Assembly: GCA_947455195.1 (NCBI GenBank)
Contig: CANGMI010000002.1
Coordinates: 321,549-385,548, forward strand
Origin: Pseudomonadota bacterium
GTDB lineage: Bacteria > Pseudomonadota > Gammaproteobacteria > Burkholderiales > SG8-39
DNA: 64,000 bases
Direction: 5' to 3'
Positions 1 through 8,883 of this stretch are shown piece by piece. The position numbers and the translations under genes are program-made. The first letter of the stretch is position 1. Every line of letters begins with the position of its first letter. The notes under the pieces are model-generated. The model worked only from the letters and a program-made list of their open reading frames with translations, was not told where the DNA came from and searched no databases.

Positions 1-315
1 GCTCGTGGTGCTCGTGGTGCTCGTCGTGCGCCCGACCATTTCGATTGAAACGTCGACGACGCGCAGACTCTGCGTGACGTGGTCCTCCAGTCCGCGCGCA
101 GCGCTCGTGGCGGCAGCAATTTGCGCATCGAGCACGGCGGCGTGCAGTCGCCAGAGGGTGGCCACGGTCGCTCCGCAGACGACGGCGGTCAGCACTGCGA
201 GGAGCCCGATGACAAGGCGGTGCGCCTGGCGCTGTCTCTCCTCGAATCGGGAGGGGAACGAGGGATTGTTGCGTGCCTGGCGGAGCAGATCAAGCAGGCG
301 ATCCTGAATCGTCAT
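1..315 (-). CDS. N-terminal part of a membrane-anchored sensor protein (cut by left edge)
   Basis: Reading the minus strand from an ATG at 315 gives 105 uninterrupted codons to the window edge. The visible part has a charged cytoplasmic start, one clear membrane helix at about residues 38-59 (LVIGLLAVLTAVVCGATVAT), then a helix of the type ARGLEDHVTQSLRVVDVSIE. That layout is typical of the start of a periplasmic PDC/dCache sensor domain in diguanylate cyclases, histidine kinases or chemoreceptors. The output domain lies outside the window, so the signalling class is unknown. The last visible residues are a TTS TTS TTS repeat encoded by a 9-base tandem repeat. No good ribosome-binding site is visible on this strand, so the start is uncertain. 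It is divergent from the UbiD gene. Confidence 0.6.
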   Translation of the reverse strand, partial: MTIQDRLLDLLRQARNNPSFPSRFEERQRQAHRLVIGLLAVLTAVVCGATVATLWRLHAAVLDAQIAAATSAARGLEDHVTQSLRVVDVSIEMVGRTTSTTSTTS

Positions 316-517
316 GGCGGCGGAAGGAGGTCTGGGGTTGGGTTTGTCGACGATTCGAGCGGGCACACTGTGCAGGATATGCTACCCGGTGCAATGGGTT
401 CGGGCCGGGATTTCCTGCAGTTCTCCTGATCGGACGAGGATGGCGTCGGGGCCCTGCAACTCGCCGCGCCCCTCGTTCGAACCGTTGCAGTCCCGATGGC
501 GCATCGCCGAAGCCCGA

Positions 518-523
518 TATACT
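518..523 (+). promoter_or_regulatory. possible -10 element upstream of ubiD-like gene
   Basis: TATACT lies 40 bases before the ATG at 564 in the 248-base divergent gap (316-563). No good -35 hexamer sits at normal spacing (a TTGCAG is 27 bases upstream), so this is only a candidate, perhaps activator-dependent. Nothing else was recognised in the gap. Confidence 0.25.
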
Positions 524-563
524 CGGTGCACAAGAATTGCATCATCCGGCCAGGAGACACCGC

Positions 564-2105
564 ATGCAGCAGCACCCGTCGTCCACGACCCTTGACTTCG
601 ATCGTTTTCGACTCAAGGGGCTGATTGAACGCATGGCGGGCGCTGGCGAAGTCGACGTGCGCGATGCGCCGATCGATCTGGTGGACATGGCGAGTGTGCT
701 CGATGGCAACGTGCGCGCCGTCTGGTTTCGCAAGGCTGGCCCCGAGCAGGCCGCGGTGGTCGGCAACGTCATGGGGTCGCGTCGGCGCATCGCCATGGCC
801 CTCGACACCGACGAGGCCGGGTTGCCGGGCGTCTTTCGCAAGCGGCTCGAAACGGTTCATCCACCGATCGAGGTACCTTCGAGCCAGGCACCGGTGCATC
901 AGGTCATCCTCACCGGGGCCGACGCCGACTTCACCCGATTGCCGGTGCACCTCCAGCATGGTCGCGATGGTGGCCCCTACATCTCGGCCGGCATCGACTT
1001 CGTCATCGATCCGGCGACAGGCTGGACCAACGTCGGCATCCGGCGTCTCATGGTTCGGGGCCGCCAGACCGCAGGCATCGACCTGAACGCACCCTCTGAC
1101 CTGCGCGCGATCTACCTCGCGGCGGTGTCAAGGGGCGAGCGTTTGCCAGTGGCGTTTGCGGTCGGATCACACCCGGTGGATTTCCTCGGTGCCATGGTGA
1201 GTGCTGCACCGACGGATGAACTGGCGCTGCTCGGATCGGCACGCGGCATGCCCGTACCCACCGTCAAGTGCGTCACCAGCGACATCCGCGTGCCCGCCGA
1301 TGCCGAGTACATCCTCGAGGGCTACCTCGACGCCCGCGGTCTGGTCGAGCCCGAGGGACCCTACGGCGAGTATCTGGGCTACTACGGTCTTGTCAAGCGC
1401 AACCCGGTATTTCACCTGACGGCCATCACGCACCGGCGCGATGCGCTTTTTCAGACGGTCACCATCGGTGGCCGCTGGGCCGGACGCACCGACACGGCGC
1501 TCATCGGTGCGATCAAGACCGAGGCCACGGTGTGGCAATCGCTGCGAGCGGCGGTGCGGGAGCCGGTGGCGGTGTGCTGCACATCGACCAGTGGTGGCAT
1601 GTACAACGTCCGGGTGTCCTTGCGTCAACGCGTACCCGGCGAGGCTCGCAACGCGATCGCGGCGGTCTTTGCCTCGCTGGCCGATGTGAAGCACGTGTTC
1701 GTGGTTGATGACGATGTCGATGTCTTCTCCGACGAGCAGATCGACTGGGCGCTGGCGACGCGCTTCCAGGCCGACGAAGACTTCGTGGTCGCGAGCGGTT
1801 TTCGCGCCGTTCCGCTTGACCCATCGCTCAAGGGCAAGCGTCAGGGTGCCAAGGCCGGGTTCGACTGCACCCGGCCTTTCGGGAAGGGTGCCTCCTTCGA
1901 GTACGAGATTCCGATGCCGCCCGTGCTGGGCGACAGGCCGCGCTCGAGCGTGGAGGAGGCCTTGACGGCGGGGCCGCACAGCTACCTCGAACTGATGGAG
2001 GTGCTCGGCACGCGAGACGGGCGCGAGGTGGCCGTCGAACTCGAACGCATCGATGCATCCGGGCGCCTGACGCGACTGGACGATGGTCGTTACCGCATCG
2101 CCTGA
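564..2105 (+). CDS. UbiD family (prenyl-FMN dependent) decarboxylase
   Basis: A 513-residue member of the UbiD family. These are cytoplasmic decarboxylases, some reversible, acting on aromatic or alpha,beta-unsaturated acids with prenylated FMN made by UbiX. The hallmark E-x-P-Y-G-E segment is present (EPEGPYGEYLGYYG), carrying the two active-site glutamates, as are family blocks such as HRRDALFQTVTIGG. The ATG at 564 is chosen because CAGGAGA stands just before it; the frame stays open further upstream but without support. It heads a long same-strand run leading into a Liv ABC transporter 25 bases downstream, which suggests decarboxylation of an imported acid. No ubiX is in the window. It is distinct from the second UbiD at 17687. 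The substrate is unknown; it is unlikely to be the ubiquinone enzyme given the context. Confidence 0.85.
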   Translation: MQQHPSSTTLDFDRFRLKGLIERMAGAGEVDVRDAPIDLVDMASVLDGNVRAVWFRKAGPEQAAVVGNVMGSRRRIAMALDTDEAGLPGVFRKRLETVHPPIEVPSSQAPVHQVILTGADADFTRLPVHLQHGRDGGPYISAGIDFVIDPATGWTNVGIRRLMVRGRQTAGIDLNAPSDLRAIYLAAVSRGERLPVAFAVGSHPVDFLGAMVSAAPTDELALLGSARGMPVPTVKCVTSDIRVPADAEYILEGYLDARGLVEPEGPYGEYLGYYGLVKRNPVFHLTAITHRRDALFQTVTIGGRWAGRTDTALIGAIKTEATVWQSLRAAVREPVAVCCTSTSGGMYNVRVSLRQRVPGEARNAIAAVFASLADVKHVFVVDDDVDVFSDEQIDWALATRFQADEDFVVASGFRAVPLDPSLKGKRQGAKAGFDCTRPFGKGASFEYEIPMPPVLGDRPRSSVEEALTAGPHSYLELMEVLGTRDGREVAVELERIDASGRLTRLDDGRYRIA

Positions 2106-2130
2106 CCACGAGGATAGGGGAGACAGAGAC

Positions 2131-3282
2131 ATGAAGACTCGCAAGCGCCTGGGGGCCCTGCTGGCACAGACAGCCTGGGTGGTCGCCATCGGTTCAGGGG
2201 TACCCGCAGCATGGGCGGCCGATCCGATCAACATCGGCATGATTGCGCCGACCACCGGCGTGATGGCCACCGTCGGGCAGCGACAACTGGCGACCGCGCA
2301 GTGGTGGGAAGGCGAAGTGAACGGCAAGGGCGGCATCAAGGGTCGCCCGGTGCGGCTCATTCATTGCAATGACGAGGCCAACCCCGAGAAGGCGGTGAGT
2401 TGCGTGCGCGACCTCCTCGCGCGGGGGTCGGTGCTCCTCATCAACAGTTCGGTCACCGGACCCATCCGCGCCACCATGCCGCTGATCCGCAACGGACCGG
2501 TGATGGTGACGCCATCGCCCAATGTCATGCCCGAGCCCAGTTCCTACGTGTTCCAGACCAGTCCGTCCGACATGGATCTGACCCGGGCGCTGGTCGAATA
2601 TCTGCACCGGAGCAAGGTCGATTCGATCGGCGTGATTGCCGCGACCGATGCGAGTGGCGAGTTGGGCGTGAACACCGTCAAGACGCTTCTGCCGGCGTCA
2701 TCGATCAAGTTCCACCTCGCGCGCATCGACCTGCGCGCCACTGACGCCTCGATTCAGCTCGCCCAGGTGGCGAAGTCCGATGTGCGACTCATCTACTCGA
2801 CCTATTCGGGCGGTGGGGCTGCCACGGTGGTGAAGAGCTTCAACAATCTGGGCCTCGAGCAGCCGCTGGTGGTGAGTTATGCCAACCTGTCCGACCAGTT
2901 CATCGCGCTCATCCGGAACGACATGCCTCGGCGCCTGCTCGGGCTGGGCCTGAAGGGAGTGGTACCGGAGCTCCTGGCCGACCCGGCCGAGCGTGAGCGG
3001 GTTGCCTACTTTGCCCGTGCCTGGCAGCAGGCGAAGGGCGACTCGATCGATCAGTTGAACCTCAATGCCCTCACGCTGGTGGATACGATCGAGGCCATCC
3101 TGCGCAATGGCCCGGACACGGCGGATGCGGCGGCGGTGAAGGCCTGGCTCGAGAAGACGCCGGTGCGCAGTTTTCAGACCTTGCGCTTCTCGCCGCAGAG
3201 CCACATCGGCATGAACGAGAGCCACGCGGCCATCCTCGAGTACAAGGGCGGTCGCTGGGTGCCAGCGCCACCCGTGCAGTGA
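2131..3282 (+). CDS. ABC transporter substrate-binding protein, Liv/branched-chain amino acid type
   Basis: A 383-residue periplasmic binding protein of the Leu/Ile/Val family (Peripla_BP_6). A signal peptide occupies about residues 1-28 (MKTRKRLG.. to ..PAAWA), followed by the typical mature start DPINIGMIAPTTG. The ATG at 2131 follows GGGGAGA. It begins a complete Liv set: binding protein, LivH, a LivM-LivG fusion and LivF. In Burkholderiales such proteins bind aromatic acids and dicarboxylates as often as amino acids. With UbiD upstream and MBL/FAH hydrolases downstream, an aromatic or carboxylic acid ligand is inferred. Confidence 0.85.
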   Translation: MKTRKRLGALLAQTAWVVAIGSGVPAAWAADPINIGMIAPTTGVMATVGQRQLATAQWWEGEVNGKGGIKGRPVRLIHCNDEANPEKAVSCVRDLLARGSVLLINSSVTGPIRATMPLIRNGPVMVTPSPNVMPEPSSYVFQTSPSDMDLTRALVEYLHRSKVDSIGVIAATDASGELGVNTVKTLLPASSIKFHLARIDLRATDASIQLAQVAKSDVRLIYSTYSGGGAATVVKSFNNLGLEQPLVVSYANLSDQFIALIRNDMPRRLLGLGLKGVVPELLADPAERERVAYFARAWQQAKGDSIDQLNLNALTLVDTIEAILRNGPDTADAAAVKAWLEKTPVRSFQTLRFSPQSHIGMNESHAAILEYKGGRWVPAPPVQ

Positions 3283-3330
3283 GACTGAGCCGGAGCGCCT
3301 GATGTCGAGTTTCGTTCGGGTTGTGATCCG

Positions 3331-4197
3331 TTGAATCTTTTCACGCAGTCGATCTACAGCGGACTCACTTCGGGTGCGGTCTATGCGCTGCTGGCGATGG
3401 GTCTTGTCATCGCGTTCCGAACGACCCGGGTGGTCAATCTGGCGCACGGCGAGAGTTACGCGGTTGCCGGGCTCGTGATCGCGATGCTCGATCGCGCCGG
3501 CTTGCCGCTGGCGCTGGCACTGGGGTCGGGGGTGCTCATCGCCATGGCGTATCTGTGGGCCATGGACCGGGTCCTGTTGCGTCCCCGATCGAGCTGGCCG
3601 GTGGCGAGCCTCATCCTCATCACGCTGGGCATGGCCTTTCTGACCCGCGGTGTCCTGCTCGTCGTGGCCGGGGTCGACCCGCTCTCCTTTCCGCGCCTCG
3701 TGGCGGGGCCGCCGCTGCGCTGGGCCGGGGGTATCCTGCCGCGTCAGGCGCTGCTGCTCATCGTCACGAGCATCGTCGCCGCGGTGGCCGTGGCCGTGTT
3801 TCTCGGTCGTACCCGCTTCGGTCGCCAGTTGCGCGCCACTGCCGAGCATCCGGATGCCGCGCAACTCATGGGCGTGAACGTGGCCGCCACGCGCGCCGCC
3901 GCCTTTCTCCTCGCGGGGGGGCTGGGCGGACTGGCCGCTGCGCTCCTCGTGCCGCTGGTGCCGGTGGATTTCCAGACCGGCCTGGGCATGACCTTGCGCG
4001 GCTTCATCGCGGCCGCTCTCGCAGGCATGGTGCCCGGCGCGGCCGTTCTTTGCGGCTTCATCCTCGGCCTGTTCGAGGCGTTCGTGACGAGCTACGGGGG
4101 CGCGCTCGCGAGTGACCCGGTGGTGTTCGTGGTGCTGATCGTGGCCGCGCTCTGGCGCAGTCGCTCGATCCGGTTCGAGGGGAGGGCGCGCGCATGA
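3331..4197 (+). CDS. Liv-type ABC transporter permease (LivH-like)
   Basis: A 288-residue inner-membrane permease of the LivH family with about eight hydrophobic helices. The start MNLFTQSIYSGLTSGAVYAL is classic for the family and is read from a TTG at 3331; no in-frame ATG or GTG fits. The conserved cytoplasmic loop near residues 168-190 (RFGRQLRATAEHPDAAQLMG) is the coupling-helix region that contacts the ATPases. The last bases overlap the next gene as ATGA, so translation is probably coupled. It forms the transmembrane channel with the LivM half of the next protein. Confidence 0.85.
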   Translation: MNLFTQSIYSGLTSGAVYALLAMGLVIAFRTTRVVNLAHGESYAVAGLVIAMLDRAGLPLALALGSGVLIAMAYLWAMDRVLLRPRSSWPVASLILITLGMAFLTRGVLLVVAGVDPLSFPRLVAGPPLRWAGGILPRQALLLIVTSIVAAVAVAVFLGRTRFGRQLRATAEHPDAAQLMGVNVAATRAAAFLLAGGLGGLAAALLVPLVPVDFQTGLGMTLRGFIAAALAGMVPGAAVLCGFILGLFEAFVTSYGGALASDPVVFVVLIVAALWRSRSIRFEGRARA

Positions 4198-5969
4198 GCG
4201 TATCGGCACGCCCGGTCGTCACGGTGGTCGTCTTGAGCCTCCTTGCCGTGGCCAGCCCCTGGGCCGGGGTTCCCGGCTGGACGCTGTCAGTCGCCACGGT
4301 CGCGGCGTTCACCGCGTTGGCACTGCTCGGTCTCAATCTCGTCTTCGGGGTGCTGGGGATGCTCGCCTTCGGACAAGCGGCTTTCGTGGCCCTGCCCGGG
4401 TATGTCGCCGGCATGCTCGAAGTCGCGGGACTGCCAACCCTTGCGGCCGTGCTGGCTGGCATCGTCGTCACCGTGCTGGTGGCAGCCTTGGTTGCACGCA
4501 TCTTCGTCCACCTGCCGGGTACCTACTTTGCCGTAGGAACGCTTGGGTTTTCCTTCGTGGTCGAGGGGCTGGCGCGCGCCTTTCCCGAGTGGACCGGCGG
4601 CGCCTCGGGCCTGGTCTTTGCCACCGGACGCGATATCGGGCCACTGGCCTGGTATGCCCTGTCGGTGAGTGCGCTTCTTGCAGGGCTTGTTCTGTGGCAC
4701 CTGACGGTACGCACCGATCGCGACCGGCGACTGCGCACGGTGCGCCATGACGAACTGGCAGCGGCGGTCATCGGTATCGATGTCGCGACGGTGAAGGTAC
4801 GCATGTTTACCCTCTCCAGCCTCTTCTGTGCGGTGGCCGGGGTCGGACTCGCCTACTACGTCGGGGTGCTGGTGCCCGAAGGTGCCGGGGTCAACCGCTC
4901 GCTCGAATATGTCGGGACGCTGCTGCTGGGGGGCGCCGGGTCGATGCTCGGGCCGATCGTGGGGGCGGCGCTGGTGCAGTGGCTCTTCGTGGTGGCCGGT
5001 TACGGCAAGCAGTTCGAACTGCTGCTCTATGGCGCCGCGTTCCTCGGCGCCGTGCTTTACGCTCGCCACGGCCTGGTCGGTCTGGCAGCACCGATCTGGC
5101 GGCGGTTCGTCGAACCGTCTGATTCAGGCCGGGTCAAGCCGGCGGCGCACGCGGGTGGCGTCGGGCCGACACCATCGCCGTCCATGGTGCCGTCTGTCGC
5201 ATCGTCCGTGGCGCAGGGCGCCGTCACAGCGGGCACGCAGCCCGCGATGTCCGAGGCGTTGCGTGTAGAGCGCGTGTCCAAGCGCTTCGGCGGCGTGCAG
5301 GCCTTGCACGAGGTGTCCTTCAGCGTATGCCACGGCGAGGTCTTTGCGCTGGTCGGGCCCAATGGGGCGGGCAAATCGACCCTCTTCAATGTGATCTGCG
5401 GCGTCGAGCCACCGAGTGCCGGTCAGGTTCTGCTCGAGGGTGAGCGTATCGATACGCTGCCCATCCACGAGCGCGCATCCCGCATCGGGCGGGCCTTCCA
5501 GGTGGCGCGTCTCGTACCCGGCCTGAGCGTGCTCGAGAACGTCGTGACGCGACTCGATCAGATTGCCCGCGACCTGCCCGAGGGCATGCGTCGGGCAGCG
5601 GCCCTGCGGCAACTCGAACAGTTCGGGCTCCAGGGATTGGCCATGCACGATGTGGGCGTACTGGCTGCCGGCCAGCACAAGCTGGTTGATCTCGCGCGGG
5701 CAGCGGTCGGAAGCCCGCGCGTGGTCTTGCTTGACGAGCCGGCGGTGGGACTCACGGCCGACGAACTCGATCATCTGCGGCGCCTTCTGATGGAACTGCG
5801 CGCGTCGGGTTGCGCCGTGGTGGTGGTCGAGCACAACATCGCCTTTGTCTCGAGCGTGGCCGATCGCGGGGTGGTTCTGGACGGTGGCGCCCTGATTGCG
5901 GCGGGTGACTTTGCCACGATCATTCGCGAGCCCCGCGTGCTTGAAGCGTATTTCGGAGTGCTCTCATGA
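4194..5969 (+). CDS. Fused Liv-type permease and ATPase (LivM-LivG fusion)
   Basis: A 591-residue fusion. Residues 1 to about 305 are a LivM-like membrane permease; the signature segment TYFAVGTLGFSFVVEGLARA is at about 106-125. A Pro/Ser/Ala-rich linker (about 310-350) joins it to a complete LivG-like ATPase with Walker A GPNGAGKST near residue 387 and Walker B VVLLDEPAVGL. The usual LSGGQ signature is replaced by LAAGQHKLVDLARA. LivM and LivG are normally separate proteins, although fusions are known in betaproteobacteria. The start is an ATGA overlap with livH, and the end overlaps livF in the same way. Confidence 0.88.
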   Translation: MSVSARPVVTVVVLSLLAVASPWAGVPGWTLSVATVAAFTALALLGLNLVFGVLGMLAFGQAAFVALPGYVAGMLEVAGLPTLAAVLAGIVVTVLVAALVARIFVHLPGTYFAVGTLGFSFVVEGLARAFPEWTGGASGLVFATGRDIGPLAWYALSVSALLAGLVLWHLTVRTDRDRRLRTVRHDELAAAVIGIDVATVKVRMFTLSSLFCAVAGVGLAYYVGVLVPEGAGVNRSLEYVGTLLLGGAGSMLGPIVGAALVQWLFVVAGYGKQFELLLYGAAFLGAVLYARHGLVGLAAPIWRRFVEPSDSGRVKPAAHAGGVGPTPSPSMVPSVASSVAQGAVTAGTQPAMSEALRVERVSKRFGGVQALHEVSFSVCHGEVFALVGPNGAGKSTLFNVICGVEPPSAGQVLLEGERIDTLPIHERASRIGRAFQVARLVPGLSVLENVVTRLDQIARDLPEGMRRAAALRQLEQFGLQGLAMHDVGVLAAGQHKLVDLARAAVGSPRVVLLDEPAVGLTADELDHLRRLLMELRASGCAVVVVEHNIAFVSSVADRGVVLDGGALIAAGDFATIIREPRVLEAYFGVLS

Positions 5970-6619
5970 GCGCGGCATTGGCAGTGGGTGGGCTGGCCGG
6001 GGGCTACGGTGCTCTTACGGTCTTCCGTGATGTCTCGTTTCGCATCGAACCCGGCACGACCGTGGGCTTGCTCGGCGCCAACGGCGCAGGAAAGACCACG
6101 CTGTTGCGCACGCTCTGCGGTCTGCTCCCGGCGCATGCGGGTTGGGTACGCATGGGCGAAGAAGTACTCGATGGCCTGCCAGCCTGGCAGCGCACGCGCG
6201 CTGGCCTCGCCCTGGTGCCCGAAGGGCGGCAGGTCATCGCCGGCTTGTCAGTGGGTGAAAATCTCGAACTCTCGCTCGCGTCGACCCGCCTCGGGTCGGT
6301 CGACTACGAGGCGCGCCGTGCGCAGGTGTTCGAACTCTTTCCACGCCTCGCCGAGCGGCTCGATCAGCCCAGTGGCTCGCTCTCGGGCGGCGAGCAGCAG
6401 ATGCTCGCGATTGGCCGCGCACTGATGCTCGGGCCTCAGGTGCTCATGCTCGACGAGCCCACGCAAGGCCTTGCGCCCGTTGTGGTGCGCCAGGTTCTCG
6501 AGGCGCTCCAGTCGTTGCGCGGCCGTTACACGATGCTCGTCATCGAGCAGAACAGGGCCTTTCTCGACGCACTGGTCGATCACACGCTCACGATGCAGGG
6601 TGGGCAGTTGTCGGACTGA
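5966..6619 (+). CDS. Liv-type ABC transporter ATP-binding protein (LivF-like)
   Basis: A 217-residue ATPase, slightly shorter than typical LivF (about 233). It carries Walker A GANGAGKTT, signature LSGGEQQMLAIGRAL and Walker B VLMLDEPTQGLAP, the last being typical of LivF. The ATGA overlap with the fusion gene indicates translational coupling. It is the second nucleotide-binding subunit of the importer, paired with the LivG half of the fusion. A gap of about 190 bases follows before the first MBL gene; it holds a short palindrome (CCGCTCGAGCGG, 6698-6709) but no recognisable promoter or terminator. Confidence 0.88.
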   Translation: MSAALAVGGLAGGYGALTVFRDVSFRIEPGTTVGLLGANGAGKTTLLRTLCGLLPAHAGWVRMGEEVLDGLPAWQRTRAGLALVPEGRQVIAGLSVGENLELSLASTRLGSVDYEARRAQVFELFPRLAERLDQPSGSLSGGEQQMLAIGRALMLGPQVLMLDEPTQGLAPVVVRQVLEALQSLRGRYTMLVIEQNRAFLDALVDHTLTMQGGQLSD

Positions 6620-6810
6620 AGCTGAATCAGGGAGGCATCAGGCGAAAAGCAGGCCGAGCGCAGGAAGGCCGGGGGGCTGACCGGGCCGTGTCGGTGACCG
6701 CTCGAGCGGCACCCGGAGCAGCAGGCTGGGCCGCGCGTTGCGCCGCACTTGCCGTCAGCTTGCACGCAGGCGATGATGAAGAGACAAGAACCGATGGCAG
6801 GGAGACGATG

Positions 6811-7770
6811 ATGGTGAAGGGCGCATTTGACAAGGGGTTGCACGATCTGGGGGCGGGCTGCTACGCGTGGATCCAGCCCGATGGCTCCTGGGGCTACAGC
6901 AATGGCGGTCTCATCGTCGATGCCGGCGAGTCGCTTCTGGTGGATACGCTCTACGACCTCGCCAAGACCCGCGAGATGCTCGAGGGTTATCGCAAGGCCG
7001 AACCTTCAGCGGCCACGATCGGCGCCCTCGTCAACACGCATGCCAACGGTGATCACTACTTCGGCAATCAGCTGGTCGACACGCCGCGCATCATCGCCAG
7101 CCGCGCCTGCGCCGAGGAGATGCGTCAGCGCCCGCCCGCCCATCGCGCCGAGCAGTTGCGCAACTGGCGTGCGCTGGGTGATGCCGGCATCTTCTACAAC
7201 GAGAATCTGGGCGGCAAGTTCGACCTCGAGGGCATCGAGCTCGTGTTGCCGACCGAGGTCTTCGACCATCGCATGAGTCTTGCCGTGGGCGCGAAGCGCG
7301 TCGAACTGCACAATGTGGGACCGGCGCATACCGGGGGCGATACGCTGGTCTGGTTGCCGCAGGATCGGGTGGTGTACACCGGTGACATCATCTTTGCCCA
7401 GGCGCATCCCATCGTCTGGGACGGGCCGGTATCCAACTGGATCAAGGCCTGCGACCTCATGCTGGGCTGGGATGTCGACGTGGTGGTGCCGGGACACGGT
7501 CCGGTGAGCGATCTGAAGGCAGTCCGTGCAACGCGGGATTACTGGATCTACCTGAGTGCGGCTGCGCGTGCCCGGTTTGATGCCGGCATGCCGGTCGACC
7601 AGGCGGTGCGTGACATTGCACTCGATCAGTTCGACGGCTGGATCGACGAAGAACGCATCGTGGTGAACGTGCACGTGCTCTACGGCGAATTTCAGGGGGC
7701 GACACGGGCCCCCGAACTGCCCGCCATGAGTGCCAGGATGCTGCACTATCGCAACGAGCGACGCAGCTGA
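6811..7770 (+). CDS. MBL-fold metallo-hydrolase (first of a paralogous pair)
   Basis: A 319-residue cytoplasmic metallo-beta-lactamase fold hydrolase. Metal motif 1 reads NTHANGDHYFGN (H77-x-N79-x-D81-H82), so the second histidine of the classic HxHxDH is asparagine. Later ligands are visible: GPAHTGGD, VYTGD and VVPGHGPVSD. The ATG at 6811 is preferred over the adjacent ATG at 6808 because GGGAGA is better spaced; the frame stays open further upstream without support. A closely similar paralogue lies at 9879 with the same His-to-Asn change. Each is followed by an FAH-family gene, so both pairs probably act in sequence on one class of compound, for example a thioester, lactone or ring-opened acid. 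The substrate is unknown. Confidence 0.8.
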   Translation: MVKGAFDKGLHDLGAGCYAWIQPDGSWGYSNGGLIVDAGESLLVDTLYDLAKTREMLEGYRKAEPSAATIGALVNTHANGDHYFGNQLVDTPRIIASRACAEEMRQRPPAHRAEQLRNWRALGDAGIFYNENLGGKFDLEGIELVLPTEVFDHRMSLAVGAKRVELHNVGPAHTGGDTLVWLPQDRVVYTGDIIFAQAHPIVWDGPVSNWIKACDLMLGWDVDVVVPGHGPVSDLKAVRATRDYWIYLSAAARARFDAGMPVDQAVRDIALDQFDGWIDEERIVVNVHVLYGEFQGATRAPELPAMSARMLHYRNERRS

Positions 7771-7857
7771 GCAGGCCCTGTCGGCTTCCGGGTCGAGCAG
7801 GCTGGACATCCGATCGGAGACAGGCGCGGCCTTTGCGCGCGAAAGAGGGGCAGAGCG

Positions 7858-8883
7858 ATGCGGTTCGTGACTTATGTGGCAGCGTCTGGCGGGGCGCAAA
7901 GGGCGGGGCTGCTTCTCGACGAAGATCGGTCGATTCTCGATCTGCAGCGTGCCTGGGAGATGCTGCACCCGGGCGAGGCGGCACCCGAGGCCATGCGCAG
8001 CGTGCTCGGTCTGGTCGAGGGGGGCGATGCGGCACTCGATACCGCCCGTGAACTTCTCGACGCTCGAGCGCGACTCGCCGGTGCGTCGGTTCCGCGCTCT
8101 GTCGTGACGCTGCGTGCGCCGATTCCGCGTCCGCCACAGATGCGCGATTTCCTGTGCTTCGAGAAGCATCTCCTGCAGGCCTACACCTCGCTGCGCCGTC
8201 TGCGTGCCGAGCGCACGAGTGATCCGCAAGCAGCGATGGCCGAGATGGACGCGAAGGGCATCCTCCAGATGCCTCAGGCCTGGTACGAGCGGCCATACTT
8301 CTATCATCCGAACCGGTTGAACGTCATCGGCCACGAGGAGGATGTGCGCTGGCCGTGGTACTGCGAGCAGATGGATTTCGAGCTCGAGTTGGGGCTGGTG
8401 ATCGGCAAGCCGACCCTCGAGGTGTCACGCGAACGCGCGCTCGATCATGTCTTTGGATACACCATCTTCAACGACGTGTCGGCGCGCGACGAGCAGTCGC
8501 GCGAATCGCCTGGCACGCTCGGGCCCGGCAAGGGCAAGGACTTCGACACCGGCAACATTCTCGGGCCTTGCCTGGTGACGGCCGATGAAGTCGGTGATCC
8601 CTATGCGCTCACGATGATCGCTCGGGTCAACGGCGAGGAGTGGGCGCGCGGCAGTACGCGCGACATGCACTGGAAGTGGGAAGACTGCATCGCGCACGTG
8701 GCGCGCGCAGAGACGCTGGTGCCGGGTGAAGTGCTCGGATCGGGTACGGTCGGTGACGGTTGTGGTCTGGAGCACATGCGGTTTCTGAATCCGGGCGATG
8801 TGGTCGAACTGGAAATCGAGCGAATCGGGGTGCTGCGAAACCGCTTCGTGCGCCAGCCGCGCCCGCTGCAGGACGCCGCATGA
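7858..8883 (+). CDS. Fumarylacetoacetate hydrolase (FAH) family protein, copy 1
   Basis: A 341-residue FAH-superfamily protein. These enzymes hydrolyse, decarboxylate or hydrate beta-keto or 2-oxo acids, usually at the end of aromatic catabolism. The metal-binding acids are visible as F-E-L-E (FELELGLVIGK) and in FNDVSARDEQ, and the conserved K-G-K-D-F-D block (GPGKGKDFDTGN) is intact. The N-terminal third, about 100 residues, precedes the core domain as in full-length FAH-type enzymes. The ATG at 7858 follows GAGGGG. It overlaps the next gene (Bug receptor) as ATGA. It is a paralogue of the protein at 10922. The product could be a hydrolase or an oxaloacetate decarboxylase-like enzyme. Confidence 0.82.
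   Translation: MRFVTYVAASGGAQRAGLLLDEDRSILDLQRAWEMLHPGEAAPEAMRSVLGLVEGGDAALDTARELLDARARLAGASVPRSVVTLRAPIPRPPQMRDFLCFEKHLLQAYTSLRRLRAERTSDPQAAMAEMDAKGILQMPQAWYERPYFYHPNRLNVIGHEEDVRWPWYCEQMDFELELGLVIGKPTLEVSRERALDHVFGYTIFNDVSARDEQSRESPGTLGPGKGKDFDTGNILGPCLVTADEVGDPYALTMIARVNGEEWARGSTRDMHWKWEDCIAHVARAETLVPGEVLGSGTVGDGCGLEHMRFLNPGDVVELEIERIGVLRNRFVRQPRPLQDAA

Noticed and set aside
1-30. Short tandem repeat as a CRISPR or repeat array
   Set aside because: Units are only 9 bases without spacers and are in frame with a protein.
2698-4209. 503-codon open frame antisense to the Liv genes
   Set aside because: Low-complexity Arg/His/Gly/Glu-rich product on the opposite strand of well-supported genes; typical of high-GC antisense frames.
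6698-6709. CCGCTCGAGCGG palindrome upstream of the first MBL gene as an operator
   Set aside because: A 12-base GC-rich palindrome is common at this composition, and no promoter hexamers accompany it.
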